Shown here: piece after piece, positions 27,701 to 36,879 of the stretch
Layout: every line of letters begins with the position of its first letter
Numbering within the stretch: the first letter of the stretch is position 1
Origin: Hyphomicrobiales bacterium
GTDB taxonomy: Bacteria; Pseudomonadota; Alphaproteobacteria; Rhizobiales; Rhizobiaceae
DNA: 64,000 nt
Reading direction: 5' to 3'
Assembly (NCBI GenBank): GCA_900470805.1
Contig: UCCA01000008.1
Span: 1 to 64,000 of the forward strand
The notes under the pieces: generated by a model
What the model was told of the DNA's origin: nothing
The model's database searches: none
Seen by the model: the letters and a program-made list of their open reading frames with translations, nothing else
Translations under genes and position numbers: made by a program

Positions 27701-28325
27701 CCAGATCGGTGCCATGTCGACAGCCGACATCGCAACGTTCTCCACCGCTGAAATCGGGTCGATCAACACCAGCGCAGTGGGGGCTCTCTCCACAGCCAGC
27801 CTCGCGGCCTTCTCGACAGCGCAGTTCTCGGTGCTCAGCAGTGGTCAGGTCTCAGCCATGACCAGCACGCAGATCGCTTCGCTTTCGACAGCTCAGGTCG
27901 CGGCGATGAGCAGCGATCAGGTCGGCGCACTGAACTCGCGTCAGGTCGCGGCTCTGACCACCGGTGAAGTCGCGGCTCTGACAACCGCCAACGTCGGTGT
28001 GCTGAAGACCAGCCAGATCGCAGCGTTGAGCAGTGACCAGATCGATGCGATGTCCACCGCTCAGATCCTGGTGCTCGACAGCGATCAGATTGCGGCTCTT
28101 TCGGCGGCCCAGATCGGCGCAATGTCCACTGCGGATGTTGCAACCTTCTCGACCGACGAGATCGCGGCAATCAGCACCAAGGCACTGTCGGGTCTCTCGA
28201 CCGACGACATCACGGCAATGACCACGGCACAGCTGGATGCCTTCACCTCGACACAGATCTCGCTGCTCAGCAGCTCACAGGTCGAGGCAGCACTCGCAGC
28301 TTACGCCGAGTTCAACAACAGCTAA
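24717..28325 (+). CDS. Giant octapeptide-repeat protein (1,202 aa)
   Basis: Almost the whole protein consists of 8-residue units of the form (I/V/L)-x-(A/S)-(L/F)-(S/T)-(S/T/D)-x-(Q/D/E), about 148 of them, e.g. IAALSTVQ, LKALTSTQ, VAALTTGE. Ser/Thr occupy two or three positions per unit. Motif S/T-x-x-Q/D/E recurs as a helix-capping box, so a regular solenoid of very short helices is plausible (inference). There is no signal peptide, membrane segment, Cys, RTX (GGXGXD) or LPXTG motif; the last residues (QVEAALAAYAEFNNS) leave the repeat. It could be secreted by a type I-like or unknown route. Downstream are glycosyltransferases of GT41 and DxD type. A strong terminator follows. Confidence 0.9.
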   Translation: MTSIVTSLTVNQIRALSTTAIAGLSSDDIAALSTVQIKALSSTQLGAIETRDFGALTSTQMGAVSAAAIVGLKMDQLAVLSTVQLGGLSTTQVAALSTTEVSALSSAQLKALTSTQIGALNSKQLAALDSADIAALTTDQVAALKTSQIASLSSTQFASFSTAQVSALTSGQARALTASQLGALSSADIATFTTEEIAAISTKALSGLSTDGLAGLTTLQVAALQTGQIAALNSTQLQALSSGQLSTLSSTQLGALNSKQIASLSTDEMTYLTTDQVASLKSTQIAALNTAQLAAFSTGQITALTSTQTGALSAAQLGALSTADIATFTTDEIAALSTKALSGLSSDTVASLKTEQVAALKTGQVALLSSSQVAAFSSAQIQALSTDQVVALNSKQLAALTTAEVAAFKTDQIAVLKTNQIAAMNNTQIAAMSSDQIKALGSAQIGAMTSAEINALSTADIATFTTDEIAAISTRALAGLSSENIAALSTSQAAALTSKQVSLLSSTQVSALTTANIAVLTSDQVGALNSKQVAALTTGEIAALTTANVALLKTAQIAALSSDQIDAMTSGQITALTSEQAGALSSAQLAAMSTADIVSFTSDEIAAISTKAISGLSTNDIAALTSGQAVALTTKQVAVLNSDQIAALTTANVALLTSDQVGALNSKQIEALTTAEVAAISTANVALLSTSQIAAMDNTQIGAMSSDQIKALTSAQVGSLTADDFTAMSTADIATFSTDEIAAINTKIVSSLSTDTLAAFSTAQFAALTSSQIALLSSTQIASLSTADVAVLTSDQVGALNSKQVAALTTGEIAALTTANVALLKTGQIAALSSDQIDAMSTGQIGILDSAQIAALSSAQLAAMSTADVGTFTTDEIAAISTKAVSGLSTDDIAALTSGQATALTSNQIAVLDSDQIAALTTANVALLTSGQVGALNSKQVTALTTGEIAALSTANVALLKSSQIAALSSDQIDAMSTAQIAALDSTQIAVLTAAQIGAMSTADIATFSTAEIGSINTSAVGALSTASLAAFSTAQFSVLSSGQVSAMTSTQIASLSTAQVAAMSSDQVGALNSRQVAALTTGEVAALTTANVGVLKTSQIAALSSDQIDAMSTAQILVLDSDQIAALSAAQIGAMSTADVATFSTDEIAAISTKALSGLSTDDITAMTTAQLDAFTSTQISLLSSSQVEAALAAYAEFNNS
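25278..28322. repeat. Exact 408-bp super-repeat within the octapeptide-repeat gene
   Basis: The marker segment D-(I/V)-x-(T/S)-F-(T/S)-(T/S)-x-E-I starts at 25278, 25686, 26094, 26502, 26910, 27318, 27726 and 28134. Every interval is exactly 408 bp, which is 136 residues or 17 octapeptides. Seven full units and a partial eighth are present; a degenerate earlier unit starts near 24870. The copies differ by substitutions but contain no length change, so expansion was by whole units and length is under constraint. Confidence 0.93.
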
Positions 28326-28363
28326 CAAGGATGGGCGGCGCCAGCCGCACCTTGAAGGTCCAG

Positions 28364-28395
28364 ACGCCGCCCGATCACCATCGGGCGGCGTTTTT
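28364..28395 (+). terminator. Strong terminator after the repeat protein
   Basis: Perfect 12-bp arms (ACGCCGCCCGAT / ATCGGGCGGCGT) enclose the loop CACC and are followed by TTTT. It lies 39 bp past the stop. The GT41 gene therefore probably has its own promoter or relies on partial read-through. Confidence 0.9.
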
Positions 28396-28553
28396 CATTG
28401 ATGGTGGCCGGCAAGGATGATTGTCGGAGCGGCCGAAACTCCTTCGTCGACGGGCGATCAGCCCGACGCAAGCTCGATCCGATAGCCAGACAGGAGATGA
28501 CGCACGCGCGTCGACCACTTCCGGCCGCTGGGCCGTCTTGTCTTGGGATGTCC

Positions 28554-30599
28554 ATGAACGCGAACACTGCAATCGCCGCAAGCCACCAGTCTCAGCTCCC
28601 TGGCGTGTTGGAGCAGGCGCGAAACCAACGCATGTCGCTCGGTGAGCTGATCCAGATCGCGGAGACCCTCAACAATGCAGGGCAGCTGGCGCAGGCAGCG
28701 GAACTCTACAAGACGTGGATCGCGTTCAACGACGGCAATCCGCTGCTGCATCTGGCCTGTTTCAACTATTCTGTTGTCTGCCGCCAGCTTGGCGATCTCC
28801 CGGCGTCGATAAGCGCGCTCCGCAGCAGCCTGAAGATCGATCCGAAATTTGCGCCCGCCCACATCAATCTCGGGCGCGCGCTCGAGGATGCCGGCTTCGC
28901 CAATCAGGCGGTCGAGCAGTGGCGCAGCTACACCGAGACAAACAGCGATCTCACTGGCGAGCGCATCGAGCACCGGCTGATGGCGCTTCAGCATATGGGC
29001 CGTGTTCTCGAGGGCGGCGGTCTGCTCGATAGTGCCGAGACGGTTCTTTGGCAGGCGATCGAATTGCAGCCGAACAGGCCGGAGGCAGGCCAGCACTGGA
29101 CGTCGCTTCGGCAGCGCCAGTGCAAGTGGCCGGTCCTGACCTCGTCGATCCATGTGACGACGCGGCAACTTGTCGATGCGATGTCGACCATGACGCTGTC
29201 GTGCTATTCCGACGACCCGCTGTTTCAGCTCGCCAAGGCCTACCGCTACAACAAGTCACTGATTGGGCGGCCTAATCTCGGCGGTTTCCCTCGCGTGTCA
29301 GCGCGCAAGAAGACGGGCACGGGGCAGCGTCTGCGGGTCGGTTACGTCTCGTCAGACCTGCGCGATCATGCCGTCGGCTTTGCATTGCGCGAAGTGCTTG
29401 AGCTGCACGACAAGAGCAGCGTTGAAATCTTCGCCTATTATTGCGGCGAGCCGCGAAGCGGTGACGCGACGCAAGATCGGATCAAGGCTGCGGCCGATGG
29501 TTGGCGCGATATCACCACGCTTGGCGACCTCGATGCGGCAAAGATGATCCGCGCCGACGAGATCGATATCCTGATCGACGTCAACGGCTATACCAAGCAT
29601 GCGCGGACAAAGCTTTTCGCCTATCGCCCGGCGCCCGTCATCGTCAATTTCTGCGGCTATCCCGGCTCGATGGCGAGCCCGGTTCACCAGTACATGATTG
29701 CGGACGCGCAGATCGTGCCACCCGAGAACGAAATCTACTACACGGAAAAGGTCCTGCGGATCGCCTGCAATCAGCCGATCGACCGAAAGCGGGTGATTGC
29801 GCAGCAGCCGACGCGCGCGCAAGCGGGTCTGCCTGAAGACGCCTTCGTTTATGCCTGCTTCAACGGTGCGCAGAAGATCAGCGCGGCATGCTTTGCCCGC
29901 TGGATGGCGATCCTCGCCGCGACGCCGGGCAGCGTGCTCTGGCTGCTTGCCGCCGACGAGGCCGTCGACGATCGCCTGCGCAAGGCGGCCGCCCAGCACG
30001 GCATCGCGCCGGAGCGGCTGATCTTCGCGCCGAAGGCGGCGAACGCGCACCATCTCGCCCGCATCGGCGTGGCCGACCTGTTCCTCGACACGTTCCCCTA
30101 TGGCGCCCACTCGACGGCGGCGGATGCGATCACCATGGGGCTGCCGGTTCTCACGGTCCCCGGAAAGAGCTTCGCGTCGCGCTTCTGCAGCAGCATCGTG
30201 GCTGCGGCTGGTGTGCCGGAACTCATCTGCGACGGGCCGGATGCGTATGTCAGCCGGGCGATCGGCTTTGCGCACGACCGCGCCAGCCTTGCCGCTATCC
30301 GCCAGTCGCTTCTGGATCAGCGCGAGACCAGCGCGCTGCGCGATATTCCAGGCCTGGCGCGTCGTCTCGAGGAGCTGTTCTGGCAGATGCAGGGCGAGGC
30401 CGAGCGTGGCGAAGCGCCGGTGCCGGATCTCGCCAATCTCGATGCGTATTACGAAGTCGGCGCCGAGCTCTTCTCCGCGCATGAAGAGTTCGAAAGCGAT
30501 GGCGTCTATCGCCAACGCTACCGCGACAAGCTGGCCGAGATTCACGACTACGCGCCGCTTGCGCGCGACACGCGGTTGTGGAGCGAGCCGACGGCTTGA
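28554..30599 (+). CDS. TPR plus GT41 (OGT/SPINDLY-type) O-glycosyltransferase
   Basis: This protein of about 681 residues has N-terminal TPR helices (about 20-190) and a GT41 catalytic domain (about 250-620). Alignment by eye to human OGT keeps the functional residues: His272 (YVSSDLRDHAVGF), Lys441 (CFNGAQKIS) and His519 (DTFPYGAHSTAAD). GT41 enzymes move a sugar from a UDP- or GDP-sugar to Ser/Thr of cytoplasmic proteins. The start is uncertain: ATG 28554 with GGGA upstream is used, and ATG 28548 or 28497 would add 2 or 19 residues. The Ser/Thr-rich repeat protein next door is its likely substrate (inference). Confidence 0.9.
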   Translation: MNANTAIAASHQSQLPGVLEQARNQRMSLGELIQIAETLNNAGQLAQAAELYKTWIAFNDGNPLLHLACFNYSVVCRQLGDLPASISALRSSLKIDPKFAPAHINLGRALEDAGFANQAVEQWRSYTETNSDLTGERIEHRLMALQHMGRVLEGGGLLDSAETVLWQAIELQPNRPEAGQHWTSLRQRQCKWPVLTSSIHVTTRQLVDAMSTMTLSCYSDDPLFQLAKAYRYNKSLIGRPNLGGFPRVSARKKTGTGQRLRVGYVSSDLRDHAVGFALREVLELHDKSSVEIFAYYCGEPRSGDATQDRIKAAADGWRDITTLGDLDAAKMIRADEIDILIDVNGYTKHARTKLFAYRPAPVIVNFCGYPGSMASPVHQYMIADAQIVPPENEIYYTEKVLRIACNQPIDRKRVIAQQPTRAQAGLPEDAFVYACFNGAQKISAACFARWMAILAATPGSVLWLLAADEAVDDRLRKAAAQHGIAPERLIFAPKAANAHHLARIGVADLFLDTFPYGAHSTAADAITMGLPVLTVPGKSFASRFCSSIVAAAGVPELICDGPDAYVSRAIGFAHDRASLAAIRQSLLDQRETSALRDIPGLARRLEELFWQMQGEAERGEAPVPDLANLDAYYEVGAELFSAHEEFESDGVYRQRYRDKLAEIHDYAPLARDTRLWSEPTA

Positions 30600-30661
30600 G
30601 GCAATGCAGGCGCCGGTCGGTCGGCGCCGGGTTTCATCTATTGATTTAGGGGCAGGGATTT

Positions 30662-31981
30662 ATGGCGCCGGTTATACTCGTGACGTTTGCCGGAAGGCAG
30701 AAGAGAATGGATATCCTGACCCAGTATATCCGCAAGGCGATTGCCGATGGCATCATCGACGAGTGGCACATCTGGGATTTCACCCGCTCCGCGCAGGACA
30801 ATGACTGGGTGACGCGAGAGTTCGGGCCGGCCCGGTTCATGGGGCACAGGGCGCCTTACCAGCAGAAGGGCAAGGTCAGCCCGCAGGCTTCGTTCCGCGC
30901 CAGCGCCAAGATCGAGCACGACCTGCATATCGCGGTGCTGCCCAACGGCGACACCGAGCACTGCCTCGAGTTCGTCGTCGGCGGCTGGAACAACCTGCAG
31001 TCCGTCGTGCGCAAGATCCCGACGCGCGAGATGAACAGCCCGGCGCGGACGCTGGAAGAGACCATCTGGACCAAGGCGACGCCGGGCGTGCTGTCGCCGA
31101 GCGTGGCCAACGACATCGTTCTCTATGTCGATCCGGCGGGCACGCCGTCGCTGCAGGTCAATGGCGTGACGCTTGGCCGGTGGCCGGAGCTCAATCTCAG
31201 CGCCGGCGCATCGGTGATGGTGCGGGGCGGCTGGGGCGCGGATCTCGAGCTCTGCGACGTCAACGCGCCGATCCAGCGCTATGTCGGCAACCCGAAGGAA
31301 GAGATGCCTTACTGGCAGGCGTACGACTATTATGCGCGGCGGCTGGACAAGTTTTCCGATGCCGTATTCCTGAAGTGCGACGATGACATCGTTTATGTCG
31401 ATGTCGAAAAGCTCAATGGCTTCATCGAGTTCCGGCGCACCAATCCGCATTATTTCCTGGTCTCGGCGAACGTGGTCAACAATGGCGTCTGCGCCTACCT
31501 GCAGCAGGCGTCAGGGGCGATTCCCGCAAACATCGGGCATTTCGAACACCCGCCCGGCGGCTTCGGCGGCAGCCTCTGGCTGAGCGGCGAACGCGCCACC
31601 CAGCTTCACGATTTCTTCCTTGGTCGCGAGCGCAAGTCTCTGCCGCTGCCGAAGGCGTCGGTGGAGTGGACGGAGCGGCAGTCGATCAACTTCGTCGCCT
31701 GGCTCGGCAAGGACCTCGTTCACATGGCCCTGCCGAAGTGCGACGACGAGTATGCGCTGACCGTCGGCCTGCCGACGTTCCTCGACCGCCCCTCGGCGAT
31801 CTATTCGGATTTCACGGTCAGCCATCTGAGCTTCGGCCCGCAGGAGAACGGGCTTGATCTCGACCGCCTGCTTGATGGCTATGATGCGCTGATGCGCTCG
31901 ACGCTCGGGCTGGCGAACACACAACAAGAACTGCCGGAAAGCGGCGTGGCATGGGGTCAGGATCGTCGGCGCATCGGGTAA
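30662..31981 (+). CDS. DxD glycosyltransferase with internal lectin-like domain
   Basis: In this 439-residue protein, the first 70 residues and the region after about 205 look like one glycosyltransferase domain. It has an acidic metal-binding motif FLKCDDDIVYVD (Asp240-242) and HYFLVSANVVNNGVCAYL. Residues about 75-200 look like an inserted beta domain similar to the farnesoic-acid-methyltransferase-like fold (HDLHIAVLPNGD ... LEFVVGGWNNLQSVVRKI), usually carbohydrate-associated. This domain call is from motif memory. It follows GT41 by 62 bp and precedes UDP-galactopyranose mutase by 46 bp; AGGGATTT gives the RBS. It probably extends the glycan and could use UDP-galactofuranose (inference). 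Confidence 0.7.
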   Translation: MAPVILVTFAGRQKRMDILTQYIRKAIADGIIDEWHIWDFTRSAQDNDWVTREFGPARFMGHRAPYQQKGKVSPQASFRASAKIEHDLHIAVLPNGDTEHCLEFVVGGWNNLQSVVRKIPTREMNSPARTLEETIWTKATPGVLSPSVANDIVLYVDPAGTPSLQVNGVTLGRWPELNLSAGASVMVRGGWGADLELCDVNAPIQRYVGNPKEEMPYWQAYDYYARRLDKFSDAVFLKCDDDIVYVDVEKLNGFIEFRRTNPHYFLVSANVVNNGVCAYLQQASGAIPANIGHFEHPPGGFGGSLWLSGERATQLHDFFLGRERKSLPLPKASVEWTERQSINFVAWLGKDLVHMALPKCDDEYALTVGLPTFLDRPSAIYSDFTVSHLSFGPQENGLDLDRLLDGYDALMRSTLGLANTQQELPESGVAWGQDRRRIG

Positions 31982-31991
31982 CCGTGCCTGA

Positions 31992-33188
<1,197 letters not shown>

Positions 33189-33496
33189 GCCGAAGCGGTC
33201 TTTGCGCTGTTTTACGAGATTAAACGAGGTGGTTGCCTGACGGCAGCCACCTCGTTTGCGCTTCGGCGATCCATCCCAGACAGCCAATCCGTCGCGAAAA
33301 TATGATCGGTGGACCTGCATCTGGTCGATATGTTCGCGTGCCGACCGTTGTGTTCTATGGAATATATGGGTGCATCTGGACGCGCCGCATCCGGCGCTCC
33401 GGGACACCGGCATTTTTCCGCGCCGTGTTGTAACAAAATGGCGGTCCCGCTCGTAGATGCTGTCAGACACCGTAACACGTCGGAGGAGACCACCAG
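33189..33496. other. Intergenic region with terminator
   Basis: This 308-bp stretch holds the terminator hairpin below and, at its end, a strong RBS (GGAGGAGACC) for msrB. The rest has no recognisable gene. The promoter of the msrB operon is probably here. Confidence 0.5.
33222..33257 (+). terminator. Hairpin terminator after glf
   Basis: Eleven-bp arms AAACGAGGTGG / CCACCTCGTTT enclose an inner TGCC/GGCA stem-loop, 34 bp after the glf stop. It ends the glycosylation locus. Confidence 0.8.
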
Positions 33497-33988
33497 ATGT
33501 TGAATAGACGCCATATGCTTTTGAGCGCCGGCCTTGCCGCGATCGGGCTGCCGCTGGTGCTTGGCCGGTCCAAGGCGACCGCGGCCGAGACCTTTGCCGT
33601 GACCCACACCGACGCAGAATGGCAGAAGATGCTCACATCGGACCAGTATGCGGTGTTGCGCCAGGAAGGCACCGAACGGCCATTCACCAGCGATCTCCTG
33701 CACGAGGCGCGCAAGGGCAATTTTGCCTGCGCCGGCTGCGAACAGGATGCCTTCGCCTCGGCCACCAAGTTCGACAGCGGCACGGGCTGGCCGAGCTTCT
33801 GGGCGCCTCTGGACGCCAAGGTGGTTGGCACGACGCGCGATACGCAGTTCGGCATGGTGCGCGAGGCGGTGCATTGCGGCCGCTGCGGCGGCCATCTCGG
33901 CCATGTCTTCGACGACGGCCCGAAGCCGACGGGCCTGCGCTATTGCCTGAACGGCGTTGCCTTGAAATTTCATCCGGCTTCGGCCTGA
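33497..33988 (+). CDS. msrB: Periplasmic peptide-methionine (R)-S-oxide reductase
   Basis: This 163-residue MsrB reduces R-methionine sulfoxide in proteins. A twin-arginine-type signal is seen (NRRHMLLSAGLAAIGLPLVL, mature from about residue 31). Zinc-binding Cys pairs CAGC and CGRC, the family block GTGWPSFW, and the catalytic Cys150 in LRYCLNGVALKF are all present. The export signal puts it in the periplasm. It is first in a tight operon (16 bp to the next gene) with a DsbD-type reductase and an exported MsrA. Confidence 0.95.
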   Translation: MLNRRHMLLSAGLAAIGLPLVLGRSKATAAETFAVTHTDAEWQKMLTSDQYAVLRQEGTERPFTSDLLHEARKGNFACAGCEQDAFASATKFDSGTGWPSFWAPLDAKVVGTTRDTQFGMVREAVHCGRCGGHLGHVFDDGPKPTGLRYCLNGVALKFHPASA

Positions 33989-34003
33989 TCGACGGGACCT
34001 GCC

Positions 34004-35863
34004 ATGATCCTCTTCATTCTCGCCTATCTCGGCGGCGTGCTGACCATCGTCAGTCCGTGCATCCTGCCGGTCCTGCCGTTCGTCTTCGCGCGTGCCGGCC
34101 AGCCGTTCCTGCGCAGCACGCTGCCGATGCTTGTCGGCATGGCCGCCACCTTTGCGGCCGTGGCGACGCTGGCGGCGCTCGGCGGTGGTTGGGCGGTGCA
34201 GGCCAATGAGTATGGCCGCTATGCCGCGTTGGTGCTGCTCGCAGTCTTCGGTGTCATCCTGCTCTTCCCGGCGCTGTCCGATTATCTGACGCGGCCGGTG
34301 GTGTCGCTTGGTGCGCGGCTGTCGCAATCGGCCGATCGCGGGAGCCGCAGCGGTGGATCGACCATCGTCGCGTCTGCTCTGCTCGGCGTGGCGACGGGGT
34401 TGCTCTGGGCGCCCTGCGCCGGCCCCGTACTCGGGCTCATCCTTACTGGTGCTGCCTTGCAGGGGGCGAGCGTCGGCACGACCTTGCTGCTGCTCGCTTA
34501 CGCCTTGGGTGCGGCGACGTCGTTGGCCTTGGCGCTGCTGATCGGCGGGCGGGTCTACCAGGCGATGAAACGCTCGCTTGGCGTTGGCGAATGGGTGCGG
34601 CGCGGTCTCGGCGTTGCGGTGCTTGCTGCTGTCGTGGCGATCGGGTTGGGTGCGGATACCGGATTCCTGACGCAGGCGTCGCTGGCCAGCACCGGCACGC
34701 TGGAACAGAGCCTGATCGACAGGCTGCATCCGCAGCAGCAGGCCGCCAATAACGGCTCCTCGGTCGTCATGAAGGGCAATGACGCCATGATGAGCGGCGG
34801 CAACCAGATGATGATGTCGGGCAACAACCCGGCGATGATGTCCGGCAACAACGCGATGATGATGAAGGGCGGGCCGAAGCAGGCTGCCGCCGAGGCGCTG
34901 CCCGTCGAGGGTACAATGCCGTCGCTGGATGGCGCCGTGCAGTGGCTGAATTCGTCGCCGCTGACCGCTGAATCGCTGAAGGGCAAGGTCGTGCTTGTCG
35001 ATTTCTGGACCTATTCCTGCATCAACTGCCTGCGCGCCATTCCCTATGTTCGCGCCTGGGCGGAGAAATACAGGGATCAGGGGCTTGTGGTGATCGGCGT
35101 GCATGCGCCCGAATTCGCCTTCGAGAAGAACGTCGACAACGTCAAGAAGGCGATCGGCGATCTCGGGATCACCTATCCTGTCGCTATCGACAACGATTAT
35201 GCCATCTGGCGCGCTTTCCAGAACCAGTATTGGCCAGCGCACTATTTCATCGATGCGAAGGGCCAGGTTCGTCATCACCATTTCGGCGAGGGCGATTATG
35301 ACGGTTCCGAGCGGGTGATCCAGCAGCTGCTGGCCGAGGCGGGGAAAACCGGCGTCTCCGGCGATATGGTCGAGGTCAAGGCGACTGGTGCCGAAGCGGC
35401 GTCCAACCAGGCGGACGTGCAGTCGCCGGAGACCTATGTCGGCTGGCAGCGGTCGGAAAACTTCGTCGATGCCAAGGGCACGGTCAACGATGCGGCCCAT
35501 AGCTATGTCGCCGCCACGCCGCGGCTCAACGAATGGGGCCTGACCGGCAATTGGACTGTTGGTTCCGAGCAGGCGGGTCTGAACGACAAGGACGGCAGCA
35601 TCTACTACCGCTTCCATGCCCGCGACCTGCATCTGGTGCTTGGCCCGGCTGCCGACGGCAAGCCGGTGCGCTATCAGGTCACCGTCGATGGCAAGCCGCC
35701 CGGTGATGGGCATGGCGCCGATACCGATGCCCAAGGCAACGGCACGGTGACCGGCCAGCGGCTCTACCAGCTGCTTCGCCTGCCGGGTGCGGTCGGCGAT
35801 CACACATTCGAAATTCGCTTTCTAGATCCCGGCGTGCAAGCCTACGCCTTCACCTTTGGCTGA
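34004..35863 (+). CDS. dipZ: DipZ-type membrane thiol reductase with Met-rich linker
   Basis: This 619-residue protein has an N-terminal CcdA/DsbD membrane domain of six segments (about 1-220) carrying the redox Cys pair SPCILP (Cys19) and WAPCAGP. A thioredoxin-like TlpA/AhpC domain follows with CINC (Cys339/Cys342), then a beta-sandwich C-terminal domain (about 475-619). It would pass electrons from cytoplasmic thioredoxin to periplasmic MsrB and MsrA. Unusually, residues about 256-290 form a low-complexity linker with about 11 methionines among Ser, Gly, Asn (AMMSGNNAMMMKGG). It lies between msrB and msrA, with short gaps. Confidence 0.9.
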   Translation: MILFILAYLGGVLTIVSPCILPVLPFVFARAGQPFLRSTLPMLVGMAATFAAVATLAALGGGWAVQANEYGRYAALVLLAVFGVILLFPALSDYLTRPVVSLGARLSQSADRGSRSGGSTIVASALLGVATGLLWAPCAGPVLGLILTGAALQGASVGTTLLLLAYALGAATSLALALLIGGRVYQAMKRSLGVGEWVRRGLGVAVLAAVVAIGLGADTGFLTQASLASTGTLEQSLIDRLHPQQQAANNGSSVVMKGNDAMMSGGNQMMMSGNNPAMMSGNNAMMMKGGPKQAAAEALPVEGTMPSLDGAVQWLNSSPLTAESLKGKVVLVDFWTYSCINCLRAIPYVRAWAEKYRDQGLVVIGVHAPEFAFEKNVDNVKKAIGDLGITYPVAIDNDYAIWRAFQNQYWPAHYFIDAKGQVRHHHFGEGDYDGSERVIQQLLAEAGKTGVSGDMVEVKATGAEAASNQADVQSPETYVGWQRSENFVDAKGTVNDAAHSYVAATPRLNEWGLTGNWTVGSEQAGLNDKDGSIYYRFHARDLHLVLGPAADGKPVRYQVTVDGKPPGDGHGADTDAQGNGTVTGQRLYQLLRLPGAVGDHTFEIRFLDPGVQAYAFTFG

Positions 35864-35875
35864 AAGGAGACCATC

Positions 35876-36610
35876 ATGACTGATCATAAGGGTTCCACCA
35901 CAGGACGCCGCCCGCTGCGCGCTCTGGTCTGCGGCACGGCCATGGTGCTGGCGGCGGGCCTGGCGCTGCATTTCACGCCGTCGTCGGCCGAAGAGGCGCG
36001 GGTCATTCCGGCACCGGTGCTGGACGAGCCAGCCAGCGGCAGCAGCGAGACGGCGACCTTTGCCGGTGGCTGCTTCTGGGGGGTGCAGGGCGTGTTCCAG
36101 CATGTGAACGGGGTGATCAGCGCCAAGTCCGGCTATGCCGGCGGCGCCAAGGGCACCGCGCAATACGAGACGGTCAGCGGCGGCGATACCGGTCATGCCG
36201 AGTCGGTGCAGGTGGTGTTCGATCCTGACAAGGTCAGCTACGGGCATCTGCTGCAGATCTACTTCTCGGTGGCGCATGATCCGACGCAGCTCAACCGCCA
36301 GGGGCCGGACAGCGGCACGCAATACCGCTCGGCGATCTTCCCGGCCAATGACGAGCAGGCGAAGGTTGCCAAGGCCTATATCGGCCAGCTTAACAGCGCT
36401 CGCGTGTTCGACGCGGCGATCGTGACCAAGATCGAGCCGGGCAAGACCTTCTATCCGGCGGAGGCCTATCATCAGGACTTCCTGACGAACAATCCGACCT
36501 ATCCCTATATCGTCATCAACGACCTGCCTAAGGTGGCGAGCCTGAAGCAGTTGTTCCCCAAAGACTATAGCGAGAAACCGGTGCTGGTTGCGGCGTCCGG
36601 TTCGAACTGA
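35876..36610 (+). CDS. msrA: Exported peptide-methionine (S)-S-oxide reductase
   Basis: This 244-residue MsrA has a signal peptide or anchor (about 14-38, ALVCGTAMVLAAGLALHF). The active-site motif GGCFWGVQ has catalytic Cys66. YAGGAKGTAQYETVSGG and FSVAHDPTQLNRQGPD ... YRSAIF are conserved. No clear C-terminal resolving Cys is present, so it probably depends on the DipZ-type reductase encoded 12 bp upstream. Together with msrB this covers both sulfoxide stereoisomers in the periplasm. Confidence 0.95.
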   Translation: MTDHKGSTTGRRPLRALVCGTAMVLAAGLALHFTPSSAEEARVIPAPVLDEPASGSSETATFAGGCFWGVQGVFQHVNGVISAKSGYAGGAKGTAQYETVSGGDTGHAESVQVVFDPDKVSYGHLLQIYFSVAHDPTQLNRQGPDSGTQYRSAIFPANDEQAKVAKAYIGQLNSARVFDAAIVTKIEPGKTFYPAEAYHQDFLTNNPTYPYIVINDLPKVASLKQLFPKDYSEKPVLVAASGSN

Positions 36611-36688
36611 GGATTGATTGTGGGGTGAAGGCTGGCGGTGCTACGCTGAGACCGTACCTTGCTACTTTGTCTTGATTGGCCGGCCGCA

Positions 36689-36822
36689 CCCTCTCTACCC
36701 TCATCTCGGCCTTGAGCCAGGATCCAGCAGCGTCGCGTCCGCGGCGCGGGAAAGTCTCTTCAACCCAAGGACTTGGGTTGGCTGGATACCTGTGACGAGC
36801 ACAGGTATGAGGGTCGAGAAGG
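36689..36822. repeat. Rhizobial-type intergenic mosaic repeat
   Basis: A 134-bp element has near-inverted ends (ACCCTCAT at 36697-36704 and ATGAGGGT at 36807-36814, with similar flanks). It contains CCTGTG-ACGAG-CACAGG at 36789-36805 and a GGATCC-containing arm. The layout resembles the palindromic intergenic elements (RIME-like) scattered in rhizobial genomes; exact class not verified. It fills most of the 321-bp gap between msrA and the next gene. Confidence 0.6.
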
Positions 36823-36879
36823 GGCGCCATCGCCTCGCCAGACGCCAGCAATCCAGAGCATAACTTTTTCCAAAAAAGC

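Noticed and set aside
24749..28170. Many open frames on the minus strand of the octapeptide-repeat gene
   Set aside because: They repeat with the same period as the plus-strand gene and are by-products of the in-frame 24-bp unit.
24717..28325. Possible CRISPR array or tandem satellite
   Set aside because: The periodicity is 24 bp inside one continuous frame, not short repeats separated by unique spacers. The 408-bp unit is coding.
29352..30545. 397-codon minus-strand frame opposite the GT41 gene
   Set aside because: Antisense shadow of GT41, whose catalytic residues are intact.
33212..35803. 863-codon minus-strand open frame opposite msrB and dipZ
   Set aside because: It is the complement of well supported genes. 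Amino-acid make-up (runs of His, Arg, Gln) is typical of antisense frames in GC-rich DNA, and no family motif is seen.
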